DNA of 15,835 bases from Candidatus Omnitrophota bacterium. Its GTDB lineage: Bacteria; Omnitrophota; Gorgyraeia; 2-02-FULL-51-18. The notes under the pieces were generated by a model. The model was not told the DNA's origin. It searched no databases and worked only from the letters and a program-made list of their open reading frames with translations. A program made the translations under genes and the position numbers. The stretch lies in the NCBI GenBank assembly GCA_023247955.1, contig JAHFFL010000007.1, forward strand, positions 1-15,835. Direction: 5' to 3'. Positions 15,687-15,835 of the stretch are shown here, piece after piece. Every line of letters begins with the position of its first letter. Within the stretch, counting starts at the first letter, position 1.

Positions 15687-15835
15687 AAAATAAAAAGCTC
15701 CGTTTTCTCATCGCTGCAGGTCCGACGCGGGAACCGCTCGACCCCGTGCGTTATCTTTCCAATTATTCCACGGGGACGATGGGACGCTATCTAGCCGAGG
15801 CGGCAAGAAAAAAGGGACACGCGGTGGACTGGGTG
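15683..15835 (+). CDS. coaB: Phosphopantothenate-cysteine ligase (CoaB), N-terminal part
   Basis: The 51 codons visible begin MKNKKLRFLIAAGPTREPLD and continue VRYLSNYSTGTMGRYLAEAA. This is the CoaB Rossmann-like start (TAGPTREPIDPVRxISNxSSGxMG). CoaB joins cysteine to 4'-phosphopantothenate with a nucleotide triphosphate, the step before CoaC. The ATG overlaps the coaC stop by 4 nt. The gene continues past the right edge. Thr replaces the common second Ser of the SSG motif. Confidence 0.9.
   Translation, partial: MKNKKLRFLIAAGPTREPLDPVRYLSNYSTGTMGRYLAEAARKKGHAVDWV

Overview
This window is a bacterial chromosomal replication-origin neighbourhood. Two gene groups point away from a DnaA-box-bearing, AT-rich region at about 6713-6972. 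Leftward on the minus strand lie dnaA, dnaN, dciA (DUF721), gyrB and gyrA (cut by the window edge). Rightward on the plus strand lie rpmH, rnpA, yidD, yidC, mnmG, parA, parB, ndk, yicC, gmk, coaC and coaB (cut by the window edge). Every gene is read away from the origin, co-directional with the expected forks. I see no transposase, integrase, phage gene, CRISPR array, tRNA or rRNA.

The organism looks like a diderm (Gram-negative-type) bacterium. YidC has the large N-terminal periplasmic domain, and GyrB carries the roughly 200-residue insert after the TOPRIM domain that is common in Gram-negative lineages. The packing, the palindromic repeats and the gene order suggest an uncultivated lineage. 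Omnitrophota or a neighbouring PVC-type group is my guess from general resemblance, not a demonstrated placement. Several usual neighbours are missing: recF between dnaN and dciA/gyrB, jag and mnmE between yidC and mnmG, rsmG between mnmG and parA, and rpoZ between gmk and coaC.

Replication, segregation and topology genes are on hand together: initiator DnaA, clamp DnaN, helicase-loading factor DciA, gyrase, and ParA/ParB with a parS-like 18-bp palindrome 70 bp before parA. The rightward arm adds ribosomal protein L34, RNase P protein, membrane-protein insertion (YidD/YidC) and tRNA wobble-uridine modification (MnmG). It ends in an ndk-led operon of nucleotide metabolism (Ndk, Gmk), an endoribonuclease (YicC) and coenzyme A synthesis (CoaC, CoaB).

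The coding content is ordinary housekeeping and I found no new multi-gene system. What merits a second look is non-coding or sub-genic. (1) DnaA boxes lie on both sides of dnaA, with a TAG-trinucleotide run next to an AT-rich stretch. (2) A chain of back-to-back inverted repeats between mnmG and parA ends in the parS-like palindrome. (3) A hairpin-rich insertion is translated as a roughly 45-residue N-terminal extension of Gmk. (4) The promoters predicted for rpmH and parA leave almost no leader. (5) A DnaA-box-like tandem sits in a sharply AT-rich patch inside mnmG.
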